From positions 1 through 16,215 of the forward strand of contig CALLKA010000024.1 in NCBI GenBank assembly GCA_938008665.1: 16,215 nt of DNA, in the 5' to 3' direction. Shown in pieces: positions 5,924 to 14,312 of this stretch. The notes beneath the pieces were generated by a model that searched no databases, was not told the DNA's origin, and saw nothing but the letters and a program-made list of their open reading frames with translations. The translations under genes and the position numbers were made by a program. Numbering within the stretch: the first letter of the stretch is position 1; each line of letters opens with the position of its first letter. The stretch comes from an uncultured Bacteroidota bacterium (lineage in GTDB: Bacteria > Bacteroidota > Bacteroidia > Chitinophagales > Chitinophagaceae).

Positions 5924-7387
5924 ATGAAAATTGAAAAAATTAAAACCTTAGGGGATTTAAAAAAACAAGGTTACCAAAGCAAAAGCATCAAAGACGAATT
6001 AAGAGACAATCTAATTTTAAGAATAAAAGAAGGCGTACCTGCATTTGAAGGAATTCATGGTTTTGAGGAAACAGTGATTCCTGAATTAGAAAGAGCCATT
6101 TTATCAAAACACAATATTAATTTATTGGGATTAAGAGGTCAAGCTAAAACGAAACTAGCCCGATTGATGATTCAACTATTGGATGAATATATTCCATTTG
6201 TTGCTGGTTCTGAAATTAACGACGACCCATTACATCCAATATCAAGATTTGCAAAAGATACCATTCATGAAAAAGGCGATGCCACTCCTATTGCATGGTT
6301 GCATCGTGATGAACGTTTCTTTGAAAAATTAGCAACACCAGATGTTACCATTGCAGATATCATTGGAGATGTGGATCCAATAAAAGCGGCTAACCTAAAA
6401 TTGTCCTACGCTGATGAACGCGTGATACATTTTGGCATGATTCCAAGAGCGAACAGAAGCATATTTGTTATTAATGAACTTCCCGATTTACAAGCCAGAA
6501 TTCAAGTGGCTTTATTTAATATTTTACAAGAAGGCGATATTCAAATTAGGGGCTTTAAACTAAGGATGAATTTAGACATTCAATTCATTTTCACCGCTAA
6601 TCCAGAGGATTACACCAATCGTGGTAGTATTGTAACCCCATTAAAAGACAGAATTGGATCACAAATTTTAACGCACTACCCTAAAAATATTGCTGTTGCT
6701 AAAAAAATTACGGAGCAAGAAGCTAAATTAAATCCAACACAAAAGGATTTAATTTATGTTCCGAATTTGGCAAAGGACATCATTGAACAAATCAGTTTTG
6801 AAGCAAGAGAAAGTGAATATATAGATGCTAAGAGTGGCGTGAGTGCAAGGATGACCATAAGCGCTATGGAAAATTTAATCAGTGCCGCTGAAAGAAGATG
6901 TTTGAAAAATGGATTGAAAAAAACAAGTGTGCGATTATCTGATTTTATGGGAATTATTCCTGCCATTACAGGTAAAATCGAGTTGGTCTATGAAGGAGAA
7001 CAGGAAGGCGCCGAAGTAATTGCTACTCATTTAATTGAAAAAGCAATTAACACTTTATTTAAAAACCAATTCCCTAAAATTAGTAAAATCGAAAAGCAAA
7101 ATGAACGTAATGCTTATTCCGATTTATTAGATTGGTTTATTGCGGAAGGCGGCTTTGAATTATATGAAGATTTTGATGAAAAACAGTATAACAAAGTACT
7201 TGATGATGTAAAACCTTTAGATGCCCTTATTAAAAAATATGCGCCAGATACCATTAAGGAAGACACCTACTTTATGAAAGAATTTATTTTGTGGGCTTTG
7301 GTAGAAAACAAAAAATTAAATAAAGAAAAATTAACCGAAGGTTTCTCATTTAAAGATATCCTTGGGCATTTAATCAACAAGATGTAA
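5924..7387 (+). CDS. MoxR/ChlI-like AAA+ ATPase
   Basis: The AAA+ core spans roughly residues 40-350. A Walker A motif GLRGQAKT lies at 69-76. The Walker B strand is IFVINELPDL at 180-189, where Asn184-Glu185 replaces the usual Asp-Glu. FIFTANPEDY at 221-230 is the sensor-1-like strand, Arg243 in TPLKDRIG a candidate arginine finger, and SARM at 307-310 a sensor-2-like motif. The pattern resembles magnesium chelatase subunit I. Residues 380-487 form an extra charged helical tail. It should power remodelling of a substrate together with the VWA protein encoded 19 bases upstream. The gene ends 12 bases from the convergent sialidase-like gene; a weak 6-bp hairpin (7385-7390 with 7397-7402) is the only terminator-like feature between them. 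Confidence 0.85.
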   Translation: MKIEKIKTLGDLKKQGYQSKSIKDELRDNLILRIKEGVPAFEGIHGFEETVIPELERAILSKHNINLLGLRGQAKTKLARLMIQLLDEYIPFVAGSEINDDPLHPISRFAKDTIHEKGDATPIAWLHRDERFFEKLATPDVTIADIIGDVDPIKAANLKLSYADERVIHFGMIPRANRSIFVINELPDLQARIQVALFNILQEGDIQIRGFKLRMNLDIQFIFTANPEDYTNRGSIVTPLKDRIGSQILTHYPKNIAVAKKITEQEAKLNPTQKDLIYVPNLAKDIIEQISFEARESEYIDAKSGVSARMTISAMENLISAAERRCLKNGLKKTSVRLSDFMGIIPAITGKIELVYEGEQEGAEVIATHLIEKAINTLFKNQFPKISKIEKQNERNAYSDLLDWFIAEGGFELYEDFDEKQYNKVLDDVKPLDALIKKYAPDTIKEDTYFMKEFILWALVENKKLNKEKLTEGFSFKDILGHLINKM

Positions 7388-7399
7388 TTCTGTATTGAA

Positions 7400-8413
7400 T
7401 TATAATTGAAGTCTTACATATTTCATTCTTTGCCTTTTCCAGGTATAGGTAATATGTATTAATCCATCCTCGGATTGAATTACTGCTGGATAGGAAAACT
7501 CTGCTCCAATTTCCTTTTCTAGGGTATGTAACACCTGCCAATTTTTACCATCAGGTGAAATAGCGACCACTAATTCGCCACGATCCACCCCTTTTTTTGT
7601 AGTAGGGTTATATACCAAAATATGTTTACCATTTTTTAAGGTCACTGCATCAATGCCTGAATTTGGATTTGGCAAATTAGTTTTAGTTAAATTTGACCAA
7701 TGCGTTCCGCCATCCATTGTTGTGATACTCATTATGGTATCCTTTTGGCTTCGCATTAAAAATTCATAATTATTAACTCCGTGAATCAACATTGCCGGCT
7801 GAATCACCCCTGCAACTGAAGGATCGGTTAAAGCTTTTGACCTCGCCCATGTTTTTCCTTTATCAGCAGTATATTCCACATGTACCCGCCAGCCACTATC
7901 TTCCGTACTTGATGGACATATTAGCATACCTGCTTTAGTTAAAAAGGCTTTGTTTTTTATTGGGCCATAAATACCATTGGGTAACTTTTCAGGAGCTGAC
8001 CAATGTTTTCCATTATCAAAACTTCGAATTAACATACCCCACCAAGTGCTAGGGCCCCTCCCAATTTTATAGAATAAAACTATCTCACCATCTGGAAATT
8101 TTTGTAATACAGGATTATAACAAGCATATTGTTGGCCATCGTCATATTTCCCATTGACTACTTCAATTGCCTTAGACCATTTGCCTTTTTTTAGCATGGA
8201 AACATAAATCCCCACCTCTGAATGGCTTTCATGTTCTCCACCAAACCAAGCAGCCATGACACCTCCAGGAACTTCAATTATTGAAGAAGCGTGGCAAGAG
8301 GGCGTCACAGGAATTGTATCTATAAATTCACTAATGATTACTTTGGGGGGTTGTGTATAACCCAAAATATTACTAAATATAAGTCCCAGAATTACAAGGC
8401 TTTTTTTAATCAT
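7400..8413 (-). CDS. Secreted BNR/sialidase-like (Sialidase_2 type) beta-propeller protein
   Basis: Three clear Asp-box motifs (S/T-x-D-x-G-x-x-W) lie at residues 131-138, 182-189 and 232-239, with a degenerate fourth at 286-292. The N-terminal block SCHASSIIEVPGG and AAWFGGEHE (about 39-62) and the C-terminal block EFSYPAVIQSEDG with TYTWKR (305-327) match the BNR_2 exo-sialidase-like family. ATG 8413 gives a clean signal peptide (IKKSLVILGLIFSNILGYTQ), so I prefer it to the ATG at 8452, which would add 13 residues ahead of it. The protein is probably periplasmic or secreted. This family cleaves or binds terminal acidic or deoxy sugars, but true sialic acid specificity is not shown; many members sit in plant-polysaccharide loci. 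It is divergent from the ThuA-dehydrogenase gene with a shared 154-base promoter region in which I find no convincing operator. Confidence 0.8.
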   Translation of the reverse strand: MIKKSLVILGLIFSNILGYTQPPKVIISEFIDTIPVTPSCHASSIIEVPGGVMAAWFGGEHESHSEVGIYVSMLKKGKWSKAIEVVNGKYDDGQQYACYNPVLQKFPDGEIVLFYKIGRGPSTWWGMLIRSFDNGKHWSAPEKLPNGIYGPIKNKAFLTKAGMLICPSSTEDSGWRVHVEYTADKGKTWARSKALTDPSVAGVIQPAMLIHGVNNYEFLMRSQKDTIMSITTMDGGTHWSNLTKTNLPNPNSGIDAVTLKNGKHILVYNPTTKKGVDRGELVVAISPDGKNWQVLHTLEKEIGAEFSYPAVIQSEDGLIHITYTWKRQRMKYVRLQL

Positions 8414-8567
8414 TATTCTATAAAAATTATGTAAAAACTTAAAATCAATCATTCCACTAGTCGAATATAATGAAATTGTATTGATTTTTTTAATATCTTA
8501 ATAGTTCAAAATAATCCAACATAAGTGGGGTGTTATTTTAAAACATTCGATGCTAAAACCAAATGCA

Positions 8568-11474
8568 ATGATCACATTTATTAAAAAAACTTTTGCTATA
8601 ATATTGATAGCATTTTCATTTACCCAATTAAATGCGCAAACACCTAAGAAATTAGAGTTGCTATTTTTAGGACATGACAGTAAACATCACAACTCCGATG
8701 TTTTAGCAAGCATTATGTCTAAAGAATATTTTAAAAAAGGAATTAATATTACTTACTCAAACAATATTAATGATTTAAATGAAAAGACACTTAAACCATA
8801 TGACGGTCTAATACTTTATGCAAATTATGATACCATAAGTTCAAATCATGCTGTTGCTTTATTGAATTTTGTAAAAAATGGAAAAGGCTTTATTCCTATT
8901 CATTGCGCTTCCTATTGTTTTAGAAATAACCCAGAGGTAGTTGAATTAATTGGCGGCCAATTTAAAGAACATGGCTATGACTCCTTTCCTTCCGTTTTTA
9001 AAGATTATAATCATCCATTGATTAAAAATATTACCCCTTTCTATACCAAGGATGAGACATATACGCATACGCTATTAAGTAAAAATATTACAGTACTTAC
9101 TGAAAGAAAAGACGGCAATAGAAAAGAACCTTACACCTGGATCCAAAATTTTGGTAAAGGCAAAGTTTTTTATACGGCCTATGGTCATGATGAGAACACT
9201 TTTAATAATGCACAGTTTTTAAAATTAGTGGAGAATGGTATTCTATGGGCGGTGAATGATAATGCAATCGCAAGCTTAAAAGCATATACAATTGCTACCC
9301 CAACTTATACTGAGGCAATTATTCCAAATTATGAAAAAAGAAATCCTGTACCCAAATACCAAGGTGCATTAACACCAGCACAATCGCAATCTTTAATACA
9401 AATCCCTGTTGGATTTGATTTGCAACTTTTTGCATCTGAACCATTAATCATCAACCCTATTTATATTAATTGGGATGAGAAAGGCCGATTATGGGCGATT
9501 GAAACCGTGGATTATCCCAATGAAGTCAGAGAAAACAAAGAAGGTGGCCAGGATAAAATTGTGATATTAGAAGATACTGACCATGATGGTAAAGCAGATA
9601 AGTCAACTGTATTTGCGGATAAATTAAACATACCAACCAGCTTTACTTTTTCCGATGGTGGTATAGTTGTTGCACAAGCACCTTACTTTATATTTTTAAA
9701 GGATACTGATGGCGATGATAAGGCGAATATAAAAGATACCATTTTATCAGGATGGGGCATTTCAGATACACATGCTGGCCCTTCCAATTTGAGATATGGA
9801 CTTGATAATAAATTATGGGGAACCGTTGGGTATTCCGGATTTGTCAATGCCAATGGAAAAGATACCACTGAATTTAGCATGGGTATTTATAGTTTCAAGC
9901 CCACCACTAAAAAAGTAAATGACATTGAATTTTTAGGAGGAACAACCAACAACACTTGGGGACTAGGCTTTACAGAAGAATTTGATGTTTTTGCATCCAC
10001 TGCAAATAATACCCACAGTGTATTTTTTGGTGTACCAAAAAGAGTATTAAAAAACGGGTACCCTGAAAAATTAGGTACAGAAAAAATTGATGCCCACTAT
10101 GCAATGCATGTAGTTACCAAAAATCTAAGACAGGTGGATGTATTTGGTGGATTTACTGCAGCTGCTGGACAAAGCATTTACACTGCCAGAAATTATCCAT
10201 CAGAATTTTGGAATAAAGTAGCATTGGTTTGTGAACCCACCGGAAGATTAATTCATAAAAATTTTATTGAACAAGTTGGATCTGGATTTAAAGAAAAAGG
10301 AGATGGTTGGAATTTAGTAGCTAGCGCTGATGAATGGTTTGGCCCAATACAATCTGAAGTGGGTCCTGATGGCAATGTTTGGATCACTGATTGGTATGAC
10401 TTTATTATCCAACACAATCCTACCCCGAAGGGTTTTGATAATGGCAAAGGGAATGCACATATTAACCCATTGCGTGATCATGAACGTGGTCGTATTTATC
10501 GTCTGGTATATAAGGATGGCGCTGTAAATGCCCCCATTAGTTTAAATAAAAATAACAAGGCAGGATTAGTAAAAGCATTACGCAACAATAATATGTTTTG
10601 GAGAACCACTGCACAGCGTTTATTGGTTGAAAACAAAGATCCATCGGTTGCACCTGATTTAATTAATATCATCAATACAAGCCAAGTGGACGCCGCGGGT
10701 GTGAATGCCCCAGCGATTCATGCATTATGGACTTTACATGGTTTAGGTTTATTAAAGAATAATGCAAATGCTATATCCGCTGTAACAAAAGCATTAAGCA
10801 ACCCTTCTGGCGGCGTGCGTAAGGCTGCTGTAGAAGTACTTAAAGAATCACCAACCGCATTAAAAGCTTATCAAAATGCAAAAGTTTTTGTGGACGTTGA
10901 TTTCAGAGTTCGTCTTGCTGCTATTATTGCCATTGCCGACATGAAACCTTCTGCAGAAGCATATTCCATTTTAAATAAAATGTTATTGGTTAAAGAAAAT
11001 ACAGATGATAAGTGGATTAATCTTGCATTAAGATCCGCAAGAGGGGCACATATCAAAATGAGCAAAGAAAAAAATGCAGTAGCCACGATTATTGACCAGA
11101 CTATTAATATATCAGTGATTAAAAATCAAATGAAATATGACTTAACCGAATTCACTGTAAAAGCAGGTAGTACCATAAAAATTAATTTCATCAATGTGGA
11201 CTACATGCAACACAACTTATTAATATTAAGACCAGGTTCAAAAGAAAGAGTGGGCGCAGCCGCTGATAAAATTGCCATGGATCCCAATGGCGCTGAATTA
11301 AATTACGTTCCTAAAATGTATGAAGTACTTCACGCTACCCCATTAGTGAATCCACAAAAAACATTTTCAATGACCATTAATGTTCCAGACAATGTTGGCG
11401 ACTACCCTTATATATGTTCCTTCCCTGGTCATTGGCGTATCATGAATGGAGTGATGAAAGTAATTGCAAAATAA
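8568..11474 (+). CDS. Multidomain secreted ThuA + beta-propeller dehydrogenase + HEAT + azurin-like cupredoxin protein
   Basis: Numbering is from an alternative ATG at 8550; I prefer ATG 8568 (residue 7), which begins a standard signal peptide ending LNAQ. A ThuA-like glutamine-amidotransferase-fold domain covers about 34-236 (IPIHCASYCF, VVELIGGQFKEHG). A beta-propeller 'membrane-bound dehydrogenase' domain covers about 285-655, with paired Asp-rich motifs EDTDHDGKADK (341-351) and KDTDGDDKANIK (384-395) and a conserved DEWFGPIQSEVGPDGNVWITD stretch near 594-614. HEAT-like helices cover 665-835. The C-terminal 855-973 is a cupredoxin with a full type-1 copper set, His888, Cys956, His961 and Met965, in azurin spacing (C-x4-H-x3-M). 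No CxxCH heme motif is present. It likely oxidises a sugar or related compound outside the cytoplasm and passes electrons to copper (inference). The oxidoreductase gene follows after 7 bases. Confidence 0.85.
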   Translation: MITFIKKTFAIILIAFSFTQLNAQTPKKLELLFLGHDSKHHNSDVLASIMSKEYFKKGINITYSNNINDLNEKTLKPYDGLILYANYDTISSNHAVALLNFVKNGKGFIPIHCASYCFRNNPEVVELIGGQFKEHGYDSFPSVFKDYNHPLIKNITPFYTKDETYTHTLLSKNITVLTERKDGNRKEPYTWIQNFGKGKVFYTAYGHDENTFNNAQFLKLVENGILWAVNDNAIASLKAYTIATPTYTEAIIPNYEKRNPVPKYQGALTPAQSQSLIQIPVGFDLQLFASEPLIINPIYINWDEKGRLWAIETVDYPNEVRENKEGGQDKIVILEDTDHDGKADKSTVFADKLNIPTSFTFSDGGIVVAQAPYFIFLKDTDGDDKANIKDTILSGWGISDTHAGPSNLRYGLDNKLWGTVGYSGFVNANGKDTTEFSMGIYSFKPTTKKVNDIEFLGGTTNNTWGLGFTEEFDVFASTANNTHSVFFGVPKRVLKNGYPEKLGTEKIDAHYAMHVVTKNLRQVDVFGGFTAAAGQSIYTARNYPSEFWNKVALVCEPTGRLIHKNFIEQVGSGFKEKGDGWNLVASADEWFGPIQSEVGPDGNVWITDWYDFIIQHNPTPKGFDNGKGNAHINPLRDHERGRIYRLVYKDGAVNAPISLNKNNKAGLVKALRNNNMFWRTTAQRLLVENKDPSVAPDLINIINTSQVDAAGVNAPAIHALWTLHGLGLLKNNANAISAVTKALSNPSGGVRKAAVEVLKESPTALKAYQNAKVFVDVDFRVRLAAIIAIADMKPSAEAYSILNKMLLVKENTDDKWINLALRSARGAHIKMSKEKNAVATIIDQTINISVIKNQMKYDLTEFTVKAGSTIKINFINVDYMQHNLLILRPGSKERVGAAADKIAMDPNGAELNYVPKMYEVLHATPLVNPQKTFSMTINVPDNVGDYPYICSFPGHWRIMNGVMKVIAK

Positions 11475-11481
11475 ATTATCT

Positions 11482-12588
11482 ATGAAAAAAATAAATATTG
11501 CTATTGTTGGCTTAGGTTTTGGCGCTGAATTTATCCCTATTTATCAAAAGCATCCATTGGCAAATATGTATGCCATTTGTCAAAGAGACGAAGCTAAATT
11601 AAATGCGATTGGAGATGCTTTTAATATTGAAAAAAGATATTCCAATTATGATGAGCTATTAAAGGATGCAAATGTGGATGCAGTTCACATTAATACACCC
11701 ATTCAAAGTCATGCGGAACAAACCATTAAAGCATTAAATGCTGGCAAACATGTTGCATGCACGGTTCCAATGGCTACAACGGTGGAAGAATGTCGTTTGA
11801 TTTGCGAAGCGGTTCAAAAAAGTGGCAAAACATATATGATGATGGAGACGGTTGTGTATAGTCGCGAGTATCTTTTTGTAAAAGAAATGTTCGACAAGGG
11901 TGAATTAGGAAAAATTCAATTTGTAAGAGCCTCTCACCAACAAGAAATGGCAGGATGGCCAGGTTATTGGGAAGGTTTACCTCCGATGCATTATGCAACT
12001 CATTGTGTTGGGCCGATTGTTGGATTAATTGGCAAGGAAGCAAGTCATGTTTCGTGTGTAGGTTCTGGAAGAATTGATGAAAATTTAATCCCAAAATACA
12101 ATTCTCCATTTGCTATTGAAAGCTGTCATATACAATTTAGAAATTCAGATGTGGCTGGTGAAGTAACCCGATCCTTGTTTAATACGGCCAGACAATACAG
12201 AGAAAGCTTTGATGTTTATGGTTCTAAGAAAAGCTTTGAATGGTCGCAAGTAGAGCATGAACAACCAATCATACATACTGGTGAAACCCCTTCGAGAGTA
12301 ACCGTACCTGATTTTGCCCATTTATTGCCAAAGGAAATACAATCTTTTACTATGCAAGGTGTATATGATTCTGATAGTAACCAACACTTATCCTTTATAC
12401 AAGGATCAGGTCATGGTGGATCCCACCCTCATTTGGTGAATGAGTTTTTGAATGCCTTAAATGAAAATAGATCCCCTTTCCCCAATGCCAAACAATCGGC
12501 TAACATCACCTGTGTTGGTATTTTAGCACATGAATCCGCATTACAGGGAGGCGTAAAATTAGAGATGCCAGAATTTACGTTCAATTAA
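11482..12588 (+). CDS. Gfo/Idh/MocA-family NAD(P)-dependent oxidoreductase
   Basis: The N-terminal Rossmann fold shows GLGFGAEF (residues 10-17, GxGxxG) after a first strand INIAIV, and the family pattern VDAVHINTPIQSHAEQTIKAL (66-86) followed by AGKHV. Where most members have the catalytic EKP, this protein has CTVPMA (93-98), so the usual lysine is absent. Two histidines in MHYATHCVGPI (170 and 174) lie where the family's conserved His normally does. ATG 11482 is preferred to the in-frame one at 11464 because it gives a proper first strand and avoids overlap with the preceding gene, 7 bases upstream. No signal peptide, so cytoplasmic. Co-transcription with the ThuA/dehydrogenase gene suggests a role in oxidised (keto-)sugar metabolism; the substrate is unknown and the protein may differ mechanistically from EKP enzymes. 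Confidence 0.85.
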   Translation: MKKINIAIVGLGFGAEFIPIYQKHPLANMYAICQRDEAKLNAIGDAFNIEKRYSNYDELLKDANVDAVHINTPIQSHAEQTIKALNAGKHVACTVPMATTVEECRLICEAVQKSGKTYMMMETVVYSREYLFVKEMFDKGELGKIQFVRASHQQEMAGWPGYWEGLPPMHYATHCVGPIVGLIGKEASHVSCVGSGRIDENLIPKYNSPFAIESCHIQFRNSDVAGEVTRSLFNTARQYRESFDVYGSKKSFEWSQVEHEQPIIHTGETPSRVTVPDFAHLLPKEIQSFTMQGVYDSDSNQHLSFIQGSGHGGSHPHLVNEFLNALNENRSPFPNAKQSANITCVGILAHESALQGGVKLEMPEFTFN

Positions 12589-12646
12589 CTGATGAATGCT
12601 AGATATAAAGCTAACATAAATCATATTTTTAGGGATTTTTAGATAC

Positions 12647-12682
12647 TATTTTTGTGTTGATATTATTTTTATCAACACAAAA
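12647..12682 (+). promoter_or_regulatory. Perfect 13-bp inverted repeat overlapping a -7 element
   Basis: TTTTGTGTTGATA (12650-12662) is repeated in inverted form at 12670-12682 with a 7-base A/T spacer, ending 8 bases before the ATG of the DoxX-like gene. TATTTTTG at 12647-12654 fits the Bacteroidota -7 consensus TAnnTTTG exactly and overlaps the left arm; no clear -33 TTG is seen. The placement suits an operator for a dimeric repressor or an mRNA hairpin hiding the start. It lacks a good T-run after the stem, so it is a poor terminator for the upstream operon. Confidence 0.55.
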
Positions 12683-12690
12683 CATGAATC

Positions 12691-13110
12691 ATGAAAATAG
12701 ATTTAACAAAATACCATTTCTTTTCAAAAGTAGCCATTTATACGCTCGGTGTGGTATCCATTTTAATTGGAACTTACCATCTTTACAAACCAAATGAATT
12801 GCTTCTTTTTGTGCCATTCTTTTTACCAGGTGGCGAAATTTGGTCATACATGATGGGTGTTTCCTATTTTTTGGTTGGCGTATCATTCATTTTTAATTAC
12901 TACGTAAAGTTTACCAGCTATTTGCTTGCCTTATTTTTATTTTTATTTGTGATTTCAGTTCACATCCCCAATTATTTTTTTGCTGACACAAATGATATCA
13001 GAACATTTGCCTTATTTAATATTTTAAATAATACAGCAATTGGTGCATTTGCATTGCATTTAGGTGCAGGGGCACATCACCAAAAATTACACTTCGAGGA
13101 TAACGACTAA
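12691..13110 (+). CDS. DoxX-like four-helix membrane protein
   Basis: The 139-residue protein has four hydrophobic segments at about 12-29, 50-70, 73-93 and 105-124, the size and layout of DoxX/SURF4-like inner-membrane proteins. The third loop contains HIPNYFF (91-97), a conserved region in this group, and the C-terminus is short and His-rich (AHHQKLHFEDND). Members are linked with respiratory or redox processes, but the biochemical role is poorly known. The gene stands alone, 102 bases after the Gfo/Idh/MocA gene and behind a long inverted repeat that may control it. Confidence 0.7.
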   Translation: MKIDLTKYHFFSKVAIYTLGVVSILIGTYHLYKPNELLLFVPFFLPGGEIWSYMMGVSYFLVGVSFIFNYYVKFTSYLLALFLFLFVISVHIPNYFFADTNDIRTFALFNILNNTAIGAFALHLGAGAHHQKLHFEDND

Positions 13111-13256
13111 TTGAACATTTTAATAATATATCATAAAAAGCACTGACTTCCAAAGCTTTTAAAATCAATATATGATGCATTATATTTATATATGTGTTTA
13201 ATTAAAATGCAACTTTATATTTTTTTCTATAAATTTAACTAACCAAAAAAAATATT

Positions 13257-13628
13257 ATGAAAAAAGTATTAGGGATTTTATTTTTTTATTTTTGTTTTAC
13301 AACAACAACTGTGAGCGCACAAGGCGGCGGTGGTGGTGGACAACAAATGGATCCAGCTGCAAGAGCCGCAATGATGAAAGAAAGATACAAAGCCTTGGGA
13401 TGTAATGATGTTCAAGTTGATTCTGTGATGGCAATCACCAATGATTTTCGTCCTAGAATGATGGCATTAAGAGATTTAGATCAAGATACAAGAGCTGAAA
13501 AAATGAAAGAAATTAATGACGAAAGAAACAAAAGACTAGAAAAAGCATTACCTGCTGATATTGCAAAAAAAGTGATAGAAGCCATGTCCCAACAAAGACC
13601 AGGCGGCGGTCGTGCTCCTAACCAATAA
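13257..13628 (+). CDS. Secreted Spy/CpxP-like small helical protein
   Basis: Residues 1-21 are a signal peptide (hydrophobic 4-16, cleavage after VSA). A run of six glycines (23-28) follows. The mature part 32-110 is almost entirely charged, Met-rich helix (for example RAAMMKERYKALG and DFRPRMMALRDLDQDTRAEK). The tail RPGGGRAPNQ is Gly/Pro-rich. The layout resembles periplasmic Spy/CpxP-like proteins of Bacteroidota, where short helical hairpins bind unfolded proteins or metals; the canonical LTxxQ repeats are not clear, so the assignment is by architecture only. It has its own strong terminator 46 bases downstream and is likely monocistronic. Confidence 0.65.
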   Translation: MKKVLGILFFYFCFTTTTVSAQGGGGGGQQMDPAARAAMMKERYKALGCNDVQVDSVMAITNDFRPRMMALRDLDQDTRAEKMKEINDERNKRLEKALPADIAKKVIEAMSQQRPGGGRAPNQ

Positions 13629-13674
13629 ATTGGTGATTACATAGCATTGAATAAGTAGTGTGCTATTTATTCCT

Positions 13675-13706
13675 AAGCCCAGCTAGTTTACTAGCTGGGC
13701 TTTTTT
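13675..13706 (+). terminator. Strong Rho-independent terminator
   Basis: AAGCCCAGCTAG (13675-13686) pairs perfectly with CTAGCTGGGCTT (13691-13702) across a 4-base loop, running into six T residues (13701-13706). It ends the Spy-like gene transcript. Confidence 0.9.
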
Positions 13707-13734
13707 GTGCACTAATCAATATCATATATACTTA

Positions 13735-13777
13735 TGACTCAAGTCACTATAATGCCCTTTACCAAATTATAAATTCG
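13735..13777 (+). promoter_or_regulatory. FNR/NNR-type palindrome and candidate -7 element of the Usp gene
   Basis: TGACTCAAGTCA (13735-13746) has the TGAC-n4-GTCA form of Crp/FNR-superfamily (FNR/NNR/DNR-type) sites. TAAATTCG at 13770-13777 differs from the Bacteroidota -7 consensus TAnnTTTG at one position. If used, the start of transcription would be near 13780, placing the palindrome around -40, the usual class II activator position. The ATG follows at 13832. Inference; no regulator gene is in the window. Confidence 0.45.
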
Positions 13778-13831
13778 TTTAGGTGTTTCAATCTTTTCAA
13801 ACAATTACATTGAAATAATAAAATAGCAATT

Positions 13832-14281
13832 ATGAAAAACAAAATACTTATCGCCATTGATCTAGATGACGACTATTTGTATGTCATTAAAAAGGGGCTT
13901 GAATTGGCTCATTTAATGAACGCCAAAGTTATCTTAGCCTCCATCGTAAATATATATGTGAACTATATCCAACCTGATATGGCTACATCACCTATTCAGT
14001 GGGATGATATTTATAATTCTCAAATCGAATATACAGTTCAAGAGCTTGAAAAGATTAAGATGCGAAATAAAAATTTGGAGATTGAATTATATGTTGAAAA
14101 GGGAAATGCCAAAACAGATATCATTGAAAAAGCTAATTCAGAAAATGTTAATTATATGGTCATGGGAACACATGGTCGCACAGGTATATCACATGTATTT
14201 ATGGGTAGCACTGCGGAATACATTATTAGACATGCAACCAAACCAATTTTGGTAATACCAATGAATACCTTAAAACATTAG
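13832..14281 (+). CDS. Universal stress protein, UspA family, ATP-binding type
   Basis: This single-domain 149-residue protein begins with the family's KILIAIDLDDD strand (3-13), where the conserved Asp lies in the nucleotide site. It ends with the ATP-binding signature G-2x-G-9x-G-S (Gly112, Gly115, Gly125, Ser126 in MGTHGRTGISHVFMGST) followed by the typical RHATKPILVIP strand (133-143). It should bind ATP and act as a cytoplasmic stress or energy-state protein. It is monocistronic, flanked by the upstream strong terminator and the convergent GH127 gene. An FNR-type palindrome about 86 bases upstream suggests induction at low oxygen or by nitrosative signals, as seen for Usp genes elsewhere (inference). 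Confidence 0.9.
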   Translation: MKNKILIAIDLDDDYLYVIKKGLELAHLMNAKVILASIVNIYVNYIQPDMATSPIQWDDIYNSQIEYTVQELEKIKMRNKNLEIELYVEKGNAKTDIIEKANSENVNYMVMGTHGRTGISHVFMGSTAEYIIRHATKPILVIPMNTLKH

Positions 14282-14287
14282 TCACCA

Positions 14288-14312
14288 AAAGTAAAAATTA
14301 GTTGTTTACTTT
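14288..14312. terminator. Weak bidirectional hairpin between convergent genes
   Basis: AAAGTAAA (14288-14295) pairs with TTTACTTT (14305-14312) in a stem with a single G-C pair and a 9-base loop. It overlaps the stop codon of the minus-strand GH127 gene and begins 7 bases after the Usp stop. It could serve both genes but is thermodynamically weak. Confidence 0.25.

Noticed and set aside
6754..6966. Minus-strand frames inside the ATPase and dehydrogenase genes
   Set aside because: Shadows of well-supported plus-strand genes; the same applies to those at 9683-9880, 10253-10447, 10871-11086, 11774-12109 and 12689-12886.
4801..7387. Magnesium chelatase (chlorophyll) genes
   Set aside because: The AAA+/VWA pair resembles ChlI/ChlD, but there is no CobN/ChlH-like subunit or pigment gene; a MoxR/VWA chaperone-like pair is the better call.
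8568..11474. Cytochrome c domain in the dehydrogenase fusion
   Set aside because: No CxxCH motif is present; the C-terminus is a cupredoxin.
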